Shown piece by piece: positions 1-5,582 of a DNA stretch of 7,126 bases (its first letter is position 1; each line of letters begins with the position of its first letter). Origin of the DNA: Candidatus Roizmanbacteria bacterium RIFCSPHIGHO2_02_FULL_43_11 (GTDB taxonomy: Bacteria > Patescibacteriota > Microgenomatia > UBA1406 > HO2-37-13b). The stretch covers positions 969 through 8,094 of the forward strand of contig MFZT01000013.1 in NCBI GenBank assembly GCA_001789515.1, in the 5' to 3' direction. The position numbers and the translations under genes are program-made. Below the pieces are notes generated by a model that saw only the letters and a program-made list of their open reading frames with translations, did no database searches and was not told where the DNA came from.

Positions 1-4
1 ACGG

Positions 5-919
5 GTGGTCGGGGCTGCAATAGACACCGCTCTCTCAAGCCCAGGTATTCGTGAGACGCATGGAACTACCAGGACAGAACAGCACCTGCGGCAGCTTGGA
101 GAACGTGCAAGAGACGCCACTTTTGGTTTCCTGTATGAGCAGCAATTTGGAAGTAGGGAAGAAGCCGATAAGTTATCGATGGAGGATACAATTAGATTGT
201 TACATAGGGTTTCCACATTAGGCATATGGGTTGACCAAGATCCTGACCATCCTCTTGAAGGAGGGGAGTATCGACGACTTTTAGTCGAATTTGGTGACAA
301 AATAGCTCCTGATTTAAAAGATGTCTCATCCCTTATGGCAGCTTTTGCACATACATTAGAAAAGCTCATGGCATCAGCTCCTGTTGCTGATGCAGATCTT
401 CTTGCAACATGGGGATATGTTTTGTTAATGTCAATACACCCCTTTGCTGATGGGAATGGGAGAACAGCAAGAGCGCTTGTTGAATACATTCGTTACTCAA
501 TAGCACAAAGCCGTGGCTTACAATACCAACCTCTCAGACTAAAAAGTAGGGAAGTGCTTGCCGACATGGTAAGTGAGGTGCAATATAGCATGGGTTTGTT
601 TGATCGAGCGCTGCCAATGGATAGGTCAACTACTGAGAATACTGCAAGAAATGCTTTCGTGGCAGATCCAATAGGATATTTTGAGGATGTAAGAGACCGT
701 ATCCACAGGGCCATTAGCTTAATATCAGAAGCGGAGCAGCTTGAAGAATACCCGGATTTAGTTGCACTATCAAATACTATCAATAGCATGCGTTCATGGA
801 AAGATTATCAAACAAAATCGTTTGCGGCAGAGGAGGCAGGAGCTGCATATCAAAATTCTATTGATGGTCAAATGCAAACTTTAAGAGAGAAAATTCGAGA
901 AATGTCTGGCAATAATTAA
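5..919 (+). CDS. Fic-domain protein (probable AMP/nucleotidyl transferase), 5' end probably outside window
   Basis: Fic proteins transfer a nucleotide part, usually AMP from ATP, to a hydroxyl side chain of a target protein. The complete core motif HPFADGNGRTAR lies at residues 145-156: His145 is the catalytic base, Asp149 the Mg-binding acid, and the GNGR loop binds phosphates. A flap-like GEYRR at 87-91 precedes it, at the normal place. About 150 mostly helical residues follow the core (EAEQLEEYP region and a charged C-terminus), with no recognised domain. The frame stays open to the left edge; the first possible start is GTG at 5, so the protein may be longer. A proper inhibitory motif (S/T)xxxE(G/N) is not visible; SSPGIRET at 11-18 is at best a degenerate version, and a real one may lie upstream. 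The next gene begins 17 nt after the stop, suggesting an operon. Fold and catalytic competence are well supported; the target is unknown. Confidence 0.9.
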   Translation: MVGAAIDTALSSPGIRETHGTTRTEQHLRQLGERARDATFGFLYEQQFGSREEADKLSMEDTIRLLHRVSTLGIWVDQDPDHPLEGGEYRRLLVEFGDKIAPDLKDVSSLMAAFAHTLEKLMASAPVADADLLATWGYVLLMSIHPFADGNGRTARALVEYIRYSIAQSRGLQYQPLRLKSREVLADMVSEVQYSMGLFDRALPMDRSTTENTARNAFVADPIGYFEDVRDRIHRAISLISEAEQLEEYPDLVALSNTINSMRSWKDYQTKSFAAEEAGAAYQNSIDGQMQTLREKIREMSGNN

Positions 920-936
920 TACATTTTTAACAAAAT

Positions 937-1983
937 ATGGAACTTGGGGCTGGGGAGGAAATTATAGTTGCAGGTCACACTAGAGCTCCTTTGGTAGATC
1001 CAGAGATTGTGGAAGAAGCAGACGTTTTCGGTCAAAATATTGTTACATTGGTTCGAGACAAATTTCCTTCGCCTTGCTTAAACGGGCAGGATCATTTTGA
1101 TAGGGAAGCAATTGAGAACTGCAAGCTCGATCATGGTCGGATGGTTTCATTGATTGCCACAAATGGACCAGAGGAATCACGCAGATTGGGAGGTATTTTA
1201 CAAGTTCTCCAGTCAAGAGGTCTCCAAAGCGTGAACGGGTTACCGAATGTTCTTTTTGTGGATTTGAGTGATATTTTCGTCTCACTACCAGACAATCCAG
1301 CGAGAGAGACACTAATCAAATCGCTGGGAAAAGCTGCATTGGTGAAGCTTCTCACATCATTGCGTGATAACGGCATTGATGTCAGAGAATATCCAAAATT
1401 TACAGACGCTTTTCAATTCGAACAGGCTTTAGATCAAGAGTTGGGCTTAAGTAGTCCTTTCAGCTTCGGAAATATTTTCTTTGAGGTAGTAAAAGAGCTG
1501 GGCATTGGCGAGAGAAAGGGATTCTTGAAAGGCCGGAAATCCGTCCATGTTTTTCCTCTTTTTCAGTTTGGTGAACATGTATTGCCGTATAGTAACAGTG
1601 CAGTACTCCCTCCTCAAGTAAGCGATCTTTCTTTGACTCCCGAAACAAGTGCAGAAGTGGTAAAAGCATATCAATTTGCTTCAATTGTCGGAACCTTTGG
1701 CGGAGGGAGCGGATGGGATAGAGATGGGTATGGGCCATTCGGGCGTATGATAATACTTCCTGAAGTTGTTACCTATGCTTTGAGCAGTGTCGCACGGCCT
1801 GGATCTGGACAGTTTTCGGCAAATCTTACCTCTTCCATTCAGGCAGCAACCGGCCATAATATTCGTCAGCAAGAGCATGTTATAGATAGAATAAGAGGAT
1901 CATTTCCTGTTATGTTTGACAGAATGACCCGAGAGCCAGCAGAACGTTTAGGCGATCTCTCTCAACAGGGAAGACCGCGATGA
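937..1983 (+). CDS. Conserved-looking hypothetical protein, downstream partner of Fic gene
   Basis: I do not recognise this 348-residue protein. It has no signal peptide or membrane span and looks soluble. Visible features are a short hydrophobic strand (VLFVDLSDIFVSLP, about 105-118) that could be a beta strand of an alpha/beta fold, and a glycine-rich segment (GTFGGGSGWDRDGYGPFGR, about 252-270) followed by a hydrophobic helix. The C-terminus is basic and polar (LSQQGRPR). The ATG lies 17 nt after the stop of the Fic gene on the same strand. No Shine-Dalgarno and no -10 box at the spacing used by other genes here is seen, so it is probably co-transcribed with the Fic gene. That suggests a functional link (Fic target, regulator or antidote), which is inference. 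Codon use and GC match the neighbours, and the long undisturbed frame supports a real gene. Confidence 0.75.
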   Translation: MELGAGEEIIVAGHTRAPLVDPEIVEEADVFGQNIVTLVRDKFPSPCLNGQDHFDREAIENCKLDHGRMVSLIATNGPEESRRLGGILQVLQSRGLQSVNGLPNVLFVDLSDIFVSLPDNPARETLIKSLGKAALVKLLTSLRDNGIDVREYPKFTDAFQFEQALDQELGLSSPFSFGNIFFEVVKELGIGERKGFLKGRKSVHVFPLFQFGEHVLPYSNSAVLPPQVSDLSLTPETSAEVVKAYQFASIVGTFGGGSGWDRDGYGPFGRMIILPEVVTYALSSVARPGSGQFSANLTSSIQAATGHNIRQQEHVIDRIRGSFPVMFDRMTREPAERLGDLSQQGRPR

Positions 1984-2082
1984 CTTTTATAACTTCGATT
2001 TTGATTGTTGAACCCGTTTTGTCCTTTGTTATTTTCCAGCAACTCCCAACCAATGGGGCACTTATCAGCTTTATATTACGCA

Positions 2083-2574
2083 TCATTGGTCTGCTTGTTT
2101 CGCTGTTGTAGAATCATTCAATCGCAGTATATGTTGATAAATCTCTGCGTACAGTTTTTGCTGACTTTTCAACTCTGGTAATTCGTATAAGAACATTTCA
2201 ACTGGCCGCCACATGCCAACCCAACCTGCGACGGTCGCACTTTCTTCAATAATGCGGCCAATACCAAACCGTGCACCAAGAAATGACTGAGCCACATAAC
2301 CAACAAGGAGACAAAAAATAAGAAAGATAAATCCCGAGGCAAGGTATCGCCATGATCGCTTTTTGGTTAGAAGATAAGTGTCACGCGCGTCATGTGCGTG
2401 AAGTTGAGCAGTTTGTCTTAAAGCTTTCATAAATAAGGATTTATCCGCATGCGGCGGAACATTGACTGGCAGCCGGGCAGATAAACCATGCATAGTTGCA
2501 TCATGCACAATTCCCTGAATCGCAATCTCAGCCTCATGTACGTATGCTTGAGCCATGGGAACCTGTTCATCCAT
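2083..2574 (-). CDS. Small membrane protein of an unnamed family (GWVxxWRPxE type)
   Basis: Predicted 163-residue membrane protein. A soluble N-terminal part of about 70 residues precedes a basic stretch (LTKKRSWR) and one clear membrane span (YLASGFIFLIFCLLVGYVAQ, about 77-96). A second, weaker hydrophobic segment carries the motif GWVGMWRPVEMFLYE at about 117-131, followed by a Lys/Gln/Leu-rich tail. From memory, the layout of N-terminal domain, basic linker, helix, and GWVxxWRPxE followed by LY and a basic tail is that of a widespread family of small bacterial membrane proteins without known function. I chose the ATG at 2574 over the in-frame ATG at 2601 because a TATACT box ends 7 nt before it, the same geometry as other genes here. 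The longer form would have 172 residues. It is divergent from xseA, with 96 nt between start codons, and converges with the gene ending at 1983. Confidence 0.75.
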   Translation of the reverse strand: MDEQVPMAQAYVHEAEIAIQGIVHDATMHGLSARLPVNVPPHADKSLFMKALRQTAQLHAHDARDTYLLTKKRSWRYLASGFIFLIFCLLVGYVAQSFLGARFGIGRIIEESATVAGWVGMWRPVEMFLYELPELKSQQKLYAEIYQHILRLNDSTTAKQADQ

Positions 2575-2581
2575 AGTATGC

Positions 2582-2587
2582 AGTATA
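2582..2587 (-). promoter_or_regulatory. -10 box (TATACT) of the small membrane protein gene
   Basis: On the minus strand TATACT is followed by 7 nt (GCATACT) and then the ATG at 2574, so transcription would begin at or beside the start codon and give a leaderless mRNA. No convincing -35 box is seen. The box lies inside the palindrome AGTATACT (2582-2589), so it also reads as TATACT on the plus strand. This box decides between the two possible starts of the gene. Confidence 0.5.
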
Positions 2588-2654
2588 CTACGTTTTAGCA
2601 TGACACCAGAGCGCGCCCGAGATCAAGACTATAAACTTTTCACGCGGGGCTTAC

Positions 2655-2663
2655 TGCTATAAT
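2655..2663 (+). promoter_or_regulatory. Extended -10 promoter (TGCTATAAT) of xseA
   Basis: A perfect TATAAT at 2658-2663 preceded by TGC makes a textbook extended -10 element, which explains the lack of a recognisable -35 hexamer about 17 nt upstream. Seven nucleotides (AACTTTC) separate the box from the xseA ATG at 2671, so initiation should fall on or next to that ATG, leaving no room for a Shine-Dalgarno sequence. Confidence 0.7.
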
Positions 2664-2670
2664 AACTTTC

Positions 2671-3852
2671 ATGCAAAATCCTATCTTTTCTGTTTCCGAA
2701 TTTAACGAGATGCTTAACTTTCATCTTGCTCAGCTTGGGGAAGTGGTTGTTGAAGGGGAAATCAGTCGTATTGATGTAAGTCGCGGGCAATGGCTCTTTA
2801 TCACGATAAAAGATGAGTATGCTGCTGTTGACGTGTTTGGCGTAGCGTTCCAGCTGTCTGGCTGGCGCGCGCTGGAGGAGGGGATGAAGGTACACGTCTA
2901 TGGTGTTGCCAGTATCCATCAGAGAAGCGGAAAATTCAGTATTCGAGCAGAGCGCATTGTACCAGCAGGGGAGGGTGCTATGAAAATCGCGTTCGAGCGA
3001 CTTCGTTCACAATTGGAAAAGGAAGGGATATTTGATATTTCACGAAAGAGAGAAACTCCCAGATTCCCGCAGCATATTGGTCTGGTTACAGCAAAAGGTT
3101 CACAGGCTTATAACGACTTCATCAAAGTACTGAAGCACCGCATGGGAGGAATGCATATCTACTTTTCTGCAGTGTCAGTACAGGGAGTTGATGCAGTAGA
3201 TGCTATCTGCGCAGCGCTTGTTGAATTGAATAAACGAGATCTCGACGTGATTATTGTATGCCGTGGGGGTGGCTCCATGGAAGATTTAGCTGCATTTAAT
3301 GACGAAAAAGTTGTGCGTGCAATTTTTGCAAGCAGAGCACCAGTAATGACTGGGGTTGGACATGAGGGAGACGTTACGCTCGCTGATATGGTGGCTGACG
3401 TGCGCGCTTCAACGCCTTCAAACGCAGCAGAGTTACTGGTACAGGAACGGGCGGCACTTATACAGGAGGTGGACTCATATTGTGAGCAACTTTATCGCAC
3501 CATATGCCAGCAAATCATAAAAAAGTCGCACCATGTTGAATATGCACAAACAATACTTGCGCACAAACTGCAACAAACCATAATACATATGCATCAAACA
3601 ATAGAACTTTTCTTGAAAATTTCAAACAGTATGTATCGACAAAAAATTAGAGAAAAAATGGGAAACATTGAACAGCTTGAGCGTCTTTTAACAAGTTTTG
3701 ATCCTGCGCACGTTTTAAAGCGAGGCTTTACCATCACTCGAAATGAATTGGGACAACTTGTTCGATCGATCAGCCCCGCTGGTTCTCAGCTTCAAACGAT
3801 TGTCACTGATGGTACAATATACTCACATGTCCACCACACGAAAAAAAACTGA
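2671..3852 (+). CDS. xseA: Exonuclease VII large subunit
   Basis: Catalytic subunit of exonuclease VII, which degrades single-stranded DNA from both ends and works in repair with several XseB subunits. The N-terminal OB-fold (about 5-98) shows IFSVSEFNEML, VVVEGEIS and the KDE strand, then PAGEGAMKIAFERLR. The catalytic domain (about 128-260) has the PRFPQHIGLVTAKG start, YND with Asp149, CRGGGSMEDL with Arg198, and VGHEGDVTLAD with His231 and Asp234. From memory these match the residues shown to be essential in E. coli (D155, R205, H238, D241). The usual SPTGAA segment is changed to TAKGSQA. A helical coiled-coil region (about 262-340) is followed by the conserved C-terminal block (VLKRGFTITR, then DGTIYSHV). 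At 393 residues it is shorter than the usual 400-460, mostly in the helical part. It overlaps xseB by 26 nt. Transcript is probably leaderless. Confidence 0.96.
   Translation: MQNPIFSVSEFNEMLNFHLAQLGEVVVEGEISRIDVSRGQWLFITIKDEYAAVDVFGVAFQLSGWRALEEGMKVHVYGVASIHQRSGKFSIRAERIVPAGEGAMKIAFERLRSQLEKEGIFDISRKRETPRFPQHIGLVTAKGSQAYNDFIKVLKHRMGGMHIYFSAVSVQGVDAVDAICAALVELNKRDLDVIIVCRGGGSMEDLAAFNDEKVVRAIFASRAPVMTGVGHEGDVTLADMVADVRASTPSNAAELLVQERAALIQEVDSYCEQLYRTICQQIIKKSHHVEYAQTILAHKLQQTIIHMHQTIELFLKISNSMYRQKIREKMGNIEQLERLLTSFDPAHVLKRGFTITRNELGQLVRSISPAGSQLQTIVTDGTIYSHVHHTKKN
3810..3818 (+). promoter_or_regulatory. Possible internal extended -10 (TGGTACAAT) before xseB
   Basis: TGG followed by TACAAT lies inside the 3' end of xseA and ends 8 nt before the xseB ATG at 3827, similar to the other promoters in this window. 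It overlaps codons for the conserved DGTI of XseA, so chance is a serious alternative. If active it would give XseB its own near-leaderless transcript, in addition to co-transcription with xseA. Confidence 0.25.
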
Positions 3853-4042
3853 TGCATCTCTTGCCAAAGCTTTTGAAGAGCTTGAAAAGATTGTTGCTGA
3901 ATTTGAAACAGGAGACATTGACCTAGAGAAGGGGATTCCTCGATTTAAGCAAGGACTTGAGCTTGCCGCAGGTTTAAAAAAACGCCTGAGGGAGTTAGAA
4001 AATGAGATTGAGGAGATAAGAAGTAGAAGTATAGAGGAATAG
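3827..4042 (+). CDS. xseB: Exonuclease VII small subunit
   Basis: Small non-catalytic subunit that binds along the helical part of XseA. The 71-residue product shows the family pattern: FEELEKIVAEFETGDIDLEK, then a Gly-containing helix (RFKQGLELAAGL) and a charged helix (KKRLRELENEIEEI). This matches two antiparallel helices joined at the GDIDLE turn. The frame is open further upstream, but everything before this ATG lies inside xseA, and the E. coli protein is only about 80 residues, so MSTTRKKTDASL is the sensible start. There is no Shine-Dalgarno; the 26-nt overlap suggests translational coupling with xseA. Oddly, the last six residues (SRSIEE) and the TAG stop are encoded by the first units of the octamer array beginning at 4022, so repeat changes could alter the C-terminus. 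Confidence 0.93.
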   Translation: MSTTRKKTDASLAKAFEELEKIVAEFETGDIDLEKGIPRFKQGLELAAGLKKRLRELENEIEEIRSRSIEE

Positions 4043-4109
4043 ATGGATAGAGGAGTGGAAGTATGGAAGAGTAGAATAGTAGAGGAGTGGTAGAATAAAA
4101 GGGTAGATG
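4022..4109 (+). repeat. Purine-rich octamer array, 11 units
   Basis: Eleven contiguous degenerate 8-bp units in perfect register, consensus roughly NRTRGARG. In order: AGTAGAAG, TATAGAGG, AATAGATG, GATAGAGG, AGTGGAAG, TATGGAAG, AGTAGAAT, AGTAGAGG, AGTGGTAG, AATAAAAG, GGTAGATG. The array starts inside the xseB coding region and runs through its stop codon. Units vary mainly at positions 1, 2, 4 and 7, so this is an old or continually diverging array, not a fresh expansion. It is the reverse-complement counterpart of the array at 4141-4212. Confidence 0.9.
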
Positions 4110-4140
4110 CGTGAGCAACTCTAGTGTGTCCTATTCCAAG

Positions 4141-4212
4141 CTTCCATACTTCTACACTTCTACACTTCTATCCCTCTATACTTCCATACTTCCATCCCTC
4201 TATACTTCTATT
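4141..4212 (+). repeat. Pyrimidine-rich octamer array, 9 units
   Basis: Nine contiguous 8-bp units in exact register: CTTCCATA, CTTCTACA, CTTCTACA, CTTCTATC, CCTCTATA, CTTCCATA, CTTCCATC, CCTCTATA, CTTCTATT. The array ends 4 nt before the ATG at 4217. It is open in the frame of the following gene back to a GTG at 4124, which would add a Phe/Leu/Ser/Pro/His repeat peptide with no counterpart in that enzyme family. The tract is therefore read as leader or spacer DNA. The junction of units 5/6 and of 8/9 creates TATACT, a good -10 hexamer. Confidence 0.92.
4201..4206 (+). promoter_or_regulatory. Candidate -10 box (TATACT) inside octamer array
   Basis: TATACT spans the junction of octamers 8 and 9 and ends 10 nt before the ATG at 4217, so transcription would begin about 3-4 nt before the start codon. 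The same hexamer recurs at 4177-4182, with CATACT at 4145-4150 and 4185-4190. The same TATACT sequence is the likely -10 box of two other genes in this window. No -35 box is recognised. The array could be a multi-copy promoter for the pseudouridine synthase gene, but the hexamer may simply result from the repeat unit. Confidence 0.35.
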
Positions 4213-4216
4213 TATC

Positions 4217-4954
4217 ATGCGCATCAACCAATTTCTTTCTCAGGCGGGGATAGCATCCAGGCGTGGCGCCGATGAACTTATAAAAAAAGGCTCTGTCAGG
4301 CTGAACGGAAAAATTCTGCTCACACTCGGCACGTCAATAAACACATTAAACGACGTTGTTGAGATTAAATTAGACAACGGCATGTGGGAAGGTGTCTCCA
4401 TTTCTTCTGACAAGATAACGTATGCGCTCTACAAACCTCGAGGGTATGTGACATCCACACGCAAGCAGGGGAGGGCACCAATTATTACGTCGCTTCTGCC
4501 CAGAGAGCCTCGCGTTTTCCCCATTGGTAGACTGGATAAGGAATCTGAAGGACTCATTTTATGCACAAATGATGGAGAATTTGCTGTTTCTCTCACACAT
4601 CCTCGTTCACACGTGCCCAAAAAGTATCGTGTTCATTGCACCATTCCACGAAATTACACTGAAAACATTCTTAAGAGCAAACTTGGACGAATTGCAAAAG
4701 GTGTCAAGCTTGATAATAAGCGAACGCTATCTTCTAACATAACTCTGGTTCGATATCTCAGGCCAGGTATGATCGAGCTTGAAATTACGTTGCGGGAAGG
4801 GCGTAACAGACAGATTCGCCGGATGCTGGGGAAAATTGACCTTGAGGTGATAAGACTCATTCGCACAGATATTGGAAATGTTAGCATTTCTGATCTTCAG
4901 CTTTCCGAGGGGAAGTGGGTGGAGCTTACAGGTCCGCAAAAATCGCTTCTTTGA
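4217..4954 (+). CDS. RsuA/RluB-family rRNA pseudouridine synthase
   Basis: Converts a specific uridine in rRNA to pseudouridine. The 245-residue protein has an N-terminal S4 RNA-binding domain (about 1-50: MRINQFLSQAGIASRRGADE, then GSVRLNGK) and a catalytic domain starting near YALYKPRGYVTS (69-80). The signature GRLDKESEGLILCTNDG at 104-120 contains the catalytic Asp107, and HPRSHVPKKYRV follows. The C-terminal block has LREGRNRQIRRML and later the RTDIG strand and GKWVEL. Length and order are normal for the family. RsuA (16S) and RluB (23S) cannot be separated by eye, so no symbol is given. The ATG at 4217 is chosen because the S4 domain begins right there; upstream codons are the octamer array. 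There is no Shine-Dalgarno; the leader is pyrimidine-rich. The stop is 8 nt from the end of the converging gene at 4963, with no terminator between. Confidence 0.93.
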   Translation: MRINQFLSQAGIASRRGADELIKKGSVRLNGKILLTLGTSINTLNDVVEIKLDNGMWEGVSISSDKITYALYKPRGYVTSTRKQGRAPIITSLLPREPRVFPIGRLDKESEGLILCTNDGEFAVSLTHPRSHVPKKYRVHCTIPRNYTENILKSKLGRIAKGVKLDNKRTLSSNITLVRYLRPGMIELEITLREGRNRQIRRMLGKIDLEVIRLIRTDIGNVSISDLQLSEGKWVELTGPQKSLL

Positions 4955-4962
4955 TCGATCTG

Positions 4963-5568
4963 CTAAAATCCAAACGTTGAGAGGTCAAATGTAGTAAAGA
5001 CGACTGTTTTTGGCGGGGAAAACTTTGTTGCTGATATCGGTCCTACTGTGCATTTTTGACTCGCGCCGCCTTGACTTGCTTGCCCGGTGATAAAAGCCAA
5101 AACATCCTCTGTTGTAAATTCTGCTTCCTTAATCTCGGATTTGATCCCTGCATGTGCTTTTTCATCCCACATATAGAGCATAGTACCCGTGAGGATTGCT
5201 GAGCCAGATGTGCCGTCAGTCTCTTTAAAATCTATACGTGCATGTGGACTTTGGGTATAAACAGTGTAAGAAAAGCCTGTAGTTTGAGCAAAGCATGTCT
5301 GAGGTTGTTTTGAAATCTGAGTAGGGGTAAGTGTTCCTGTTGACGAAGCTTGCTGGGGTTTATCAGCAAGTTGTTTTTGAAACTTGGAAAGCATTGAACT
5401 GATAGATGCCGATTGTGGAGTGGGGGAGAGTTGTTGAAAAGGCACCTGTGTTTCTTCTTTCGTCGTACGTTTTTGAGGAAAAAGTTGCCCGGTAAGAGCA
5501 GAATACACTGCTGCAAAAGCAGCAATTGCAATTAATATCCAGATGGCTCGTTGCTGTTGCAAAGGCAT
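4963..5568 (-). CDS. Membrane-anchored exported protein, unknown function
   Basis: A 201-residue protein with an N-terminal hydrophobic helix (about 9-25, IWILIAIAAFAAVYSAL) after a short basic start. There is no lipobox cysteine, so it is probably an uncleaved anchor with the rest outside the membrane. Residues 30-90 are a low-complexity linker rich in Gln, Ser, Thr and Pro. The C-terminal domain begins at Cys92 and contains a second cysteine, Cys173, possibly a disulfide. Strand-like segments include FSYTVYT, HARIDFKE and GSAILTGTMLYMWDE, then AGIKSEIK and CTVGPISATKFSPPKTVVF. From memory this resembles small secreted proteins common in Parcubacteria-like genomes (Cys, dG..Y.W, G.K, C, F..P..V.F). 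The start is supported by a TATACT box 6 nt upstream. It follows the Fic gene (5583-6557) by 14 nt on the same strand but appears to have its own promoter. Confidence 0.8.
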   Translation of the reverse strand: MPLQQQRAIWILIAIAAFAAVYSALTGQLFPQKRTTKEETQVPFQQLSPTPQSASISSMLSKFQKQLADKPQQASSTGTLTPTQISKQPQTCFAQTTGFSYTVYTQSPHARIDFKETDGTSGSAILTGTMLYMWDEKAHAGIKSEIKEAEFTTEDVLAFITGQASQGGASQKCTVGPISATKFSPPKTVVFTTFDLSTFGF

Positions 5569-5574
5569 GGGAAT

Positions 5575-5580
5575 AGTATA
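5575..5580 (-). promoter_or_regulatory. -10 box (TATACT) of the exported protein gene
   Basis: On the minus strand TATACT begins two bases after the stop codon of the upstream Fic gene and is separated from the ATG at 5568 by 6 nt (ATTCCC), predicting a leaderless transcript. No clear -35 hexamer is seen. The position suggests the gene can be transcribed separately from the Fic gene despite the 14-nt gap. Confidence 0.5.
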
Positions 5581-5582
5581 GC

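Larger units (their letters stand above)
4022..4212. repeat. Long imperfect inverted repeat made of the two octamer arrays
   Basis: The purine array (4022-4109) and pyrimidine array (4141-4212) are inverted copies of one unit type around a 31-nt unique spacer (4110-4140). The outer ends match best: 4022-4037 against the complement of 4197-4212 agrees at 15 of 16 positions, with 14 contiguous exact pairs (4024-4037 with 4197-4210). Aligning units 1-9 of the left array with units 9-1 of the right gives 4-8 matches per octamer. An extended hairpin of about 70 bp is therefore possible in RNA or single-stranded DNA. There is no U-run, so it is not a standard terminator. Confidence 0.8.

Noticed and set aside
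2049..2090. Terminator hairpin between the converging genes (ACCAATG and CATTGGT)
   Set aside because: Perfect 7-bp arms but a 28-nt loop, no U-tract, and one arm overlaps the end of the minus-strand gene; too weak to call.
2575..2601. Start of the small membrane protein at the ATG at 2601
   Set aside because: Not excluded, but the -10 box at 2582-2587 would lie inside the gene, and the extra nine residues (MLKRSILHT) add no family feature.
3743..3826. Longer XseB starting inside xseA
   Set aside because: The extra residues lie wholly within xseA coding sequence and have no XseB character; the 71-residue form fits the family.
4022..4212. CRISPR array
   Set aside because: Units are contiguous 8-mers without unique spacers between them, and no cas genes are present.
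4124..4216. N-terminal extension of the pseudouridine synthase from a GTG at 4124
   Set aside because: The 31 extra residues are translated octamer repeats plus spacer; the S4 domain begins directly at the ATG at 4217.
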